Assembly (NCBI GenBank): GCA_016196415.1
Contig: JACPXS010000045.1
Location: 1 to 17,690, forward strand
From: Candidatus Omnitrophota bacterium
Lineage (GTDB): Bacteria > Omnitrophota > Koll11 > Aquiviventales > Aquiviventaceae
DNA: 17,690 nucleotides
Direction: 5' to 3'
Shown here: positions 16,493-17,690 of the stretch, piece by piece
Layout: every line of letters starts with the position of its first letter
Numbering within the stretch: the stretch's first letter is position 1
The notes under the pieces: generated by a model
Seen by the model: only the letters and a program-made list of their open reading frames with translations
What the model was told of the DNA's origin: nothing
The model's database searches: none
Translations under genes and position numbers: made by a program

Positions 16493-16517
16493 GCGCCTCT
16501 CCTAAACGGTGTTAGGA
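16485..16517 (+). other. Two adjacent hairpins at the rseP-ispG junction
   Basis: GGCGC/GCGCC (16485-16489, 16493-16497) encloses the rseP TAA stop codon as its three-base loop. A second inverted repeat, TCCTAA/TTAGGA (16500-16505, 16512-16517), ends on the A of the first possible ispG ATG. Neither is followed by a T run, so they are not intrinsic terminators. They may affect re-initiation at ispG. Confidence 0.4.
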
Positions 16518-17665
16518 TGAAGGCTGGGATGTCGGCATCATTCGGAATGCCCGGGGGTCGGATCGCGCGCCGCAAGACCAGGTCCGTTCGGGTCAAAGGG
16601 CTTGTGATCGGAGGTGAGGCGCCGATTTCGATTCAATCGATGACGAAGACGGAGACGGCCGATGTGGAGGCGACGGTCCGTCAGATCCGCGCGCTGGCCA
16701 CCGCCGGCTGCGAGATCGTCCGGGTGGCCGTGCCGACCATGGAAGCGGCCGCAGCACTTCCCGCCATCCGGCGGGAGGCCAACCAGGTGCCGCTGGTCGC
16801 CGATATCCACTTCCATCCGCAGTTCGCCATCGCCGCCATCGAGGCCGGCTTCGATAAGATTCGGTGGAACCCGGGCAACATCCGCAACGCCGAGCGGGTG
16901 CGCGGCGTAGTGGATCGCGCGAAGGAGCGTGGGATCCCGATTCGGATCGGCGTGAATGCGGGCTCGCTGGATCCGGAGTGCGAGGCGGCGCATCGGGACA
17001 ACGTGGTGGAAGCCATGGTTCAAAGCGCGCTGAAATCGGTGCGGCTGTTGGAGCGGTTCGGATTTTACGACATCGTGCTCTCCCTGAAGTCTTCGGATGT
17101 TATGCACATGCTGGCGGCCTACCGCCGTACGGCCCAAGTGTGCGACTACCCGCTCCATCTTGGCGTGACCGAGGCGGGGCTGCTGGAAGCCTCCACGGTA
17201 AAATCCTCCATCGGCATCGGCGCGCTGCTCGCCGAAGGGATCGGCGATACGATTCGCGTTTCCATCACCGGCGAACCCGTGGAGGAGATCACGCTCGCCC
17301 AGCGCATTCTCTCTGCGTTAGGGCTTCGCCGGTTTGAGACGAATGTGATCGCCTGTCCGTCGTGCGGCCGATGCGAGATCGACGTCGTAGGCATCGCCCG
17401 CCAGGTGCAGGTTCGGCTCACCGAGCTTTCGAAAATCGAGCCGCGCTGTCTTGAGTTGACGGTGGCCGTCATGGGCTGCGTGGTGAACGGGCCTGGAGAG
17501 TCGGAGCACGCCGATGTGGGGCTGGCGGGCGGCGGCGGCTTCGGCGTCATCTACCGCAAGGGCAAGCAGGTCCGCCGGGTCGCAGAGGCGGAGATGGTCG
17601 ATGCGCTCTTGGAGGAAGTGCAACGCGTGGTGAGTGACGAGTGCCGAGTGGCGAGTGTCGAGTAA
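16517..17665 (+). CDS. ispG: IspG, 4-hydroxy-3-methylbut-2-enyl diphosphate synthase (GcpE)
   Basis: Iron-sulfur enzyme of the MEP pathway that reduces MEcPP to HMBPP. From ATG 16517 it has 382 residues, the standard bacterial two-domain size. TIM barrel motifs: PISIQSMTKTETADVEATV, VPLVADIHFH, DKIRWNPGN, IRIGVNAGSL, LHLGVTEAG, GIGDTIRVSITGEPVEEI. The 4Fe-4S ligands are the two Cys of CPSC and the Cys of MGCVVNGPGE. An extra Cys directly after the first pair (CPSCGRC) is unusual. ATG 16529, with AAGG five bases upstream, is an equally plausible start. The last ten residues are encoded by a heptamer repeat that also forms the stop codon. It ends the uppS-cdsA-dxr-rseP-ispG cluster. Confidence 0.96.
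   Translation: MKAGMSASFGMPGGRIARRKTRSVRVKGLVIGGEAPISIQSMTKTETADVEATVRQIRALATAGCEIVRVAVPTMEAAAALPAIRREANQVPLVADIHFHPQFAIAAIEAGFDKIRWNPGNIRNAERVRGVVDRAKERGIPIRIGVNAGSLDPECEAAHRDNVVEAMVQSALKSVRLLERFGFYDIVLSLKSSDVMHMLAAYRRTAQVCDYPLHLGVTEAGLLEASTVKSSIGIGALLAEGIGDTIRVSITGEPVEEITLAQRILSALGLRRFETNVIACPSCGRCEIDVVGIARQVQVRLTELSKIEPRCLELTVAVMGCVVNGPGESEHADVGLAGGGGFGVIYRKGKQVRRVAEAEMVDALLEEVQRVVSDECRVASVE
17630..17664 (+). repeat. NCGAGTG heptamer array forming the ispG C-terminus and stop
   Basis: Five units read GTGAGTG, ACGAGTG, CCGAGTG, GCGAGTG and TCGAGTA. The first base varies while the rest is nearly constant. It is translated as SDECRVASVE and the last unit plus the next A makes the TAA stop. 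Beyond it only 25 bases remain, with nothing recognisable. Confidence 0.92.
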
Positions 17666-17690
17666 AAAGACACCACGACCTCGTCTATGA

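Overview
This GC-rich window (17,690 bases, every gene on the + strand) is housekeeping chromosome from a diderm, LPS-making bacterium. Evidence for that is the Kdo pathway (KdsA, KdsD, KdsC), a lipid A-type acyltransferase, LptC/LptA/LptB, an OmpA-family lipoprotein and RseP. The gene groupings resemble uncultured diderm lineages such as Omnitrophota or other PVC-like groups, but this lineage guess is weak inference. I see no rRNA, tRNA, insertion sequence, prophage or CRISPR.

Layout. (1) 1-1975: Kdo supply, kdsA (5' truncated by the window), kdsD, kdsC. (2) 1976-2450: a small island with its own extended -10 promoter, a 67-residue helix-turn-helix gene and a clean intrinsic terminator. (3) 2467-5289: a sigma70-type promoter drives one long ORF joining an LpxL-type acyltransferase to LptC and LptA domains, then lptB. 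(4) 5294-8159: trigger factor lacking its FKBP/PPIase domain, then a ClpP that loses its C-terminus, including the catalytic Asp, and runs in frame into a class V aminotransferase. (5) 8230-11223: serA and purA. The aminotransferase and serA form a plausible serine-synthesis pair. (6) 11278-12413: promoter, OmpA-domain lipoprotein and a small membrane-anchored coiled-coil protein. (7) 12465-17665: uppS, cdsA, dxr, rseP, ispG, a tightly packed isoprenoid/envelope-lipid cluster.

The most unusual feature is not a gene. At junctions between gene modules there are short degenerate tandem arrays, typically of five units, with a fixed period of 7 (sometimes 8) bases. The unit sequence differs at every site: AGCCCTG, GGCNGTC, CTGCTAC, NNAACAT, CGCGNNNA, GTTGGCGC, CAACCGCG, GAWTNNG and NCGAGTG. 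Several keep five positions constant while one or two positions vary. These arrays form the linker and signal-peptide core of the acyltransferase-LptC fusion, lie exactly at the ClpP break, touch the serA stop codon, occupy the purA leader and create the ispG stop codon. One repeat-generating process therefore appears to be remodelling gene ends in this genome, or breaking the assembly at one of them.
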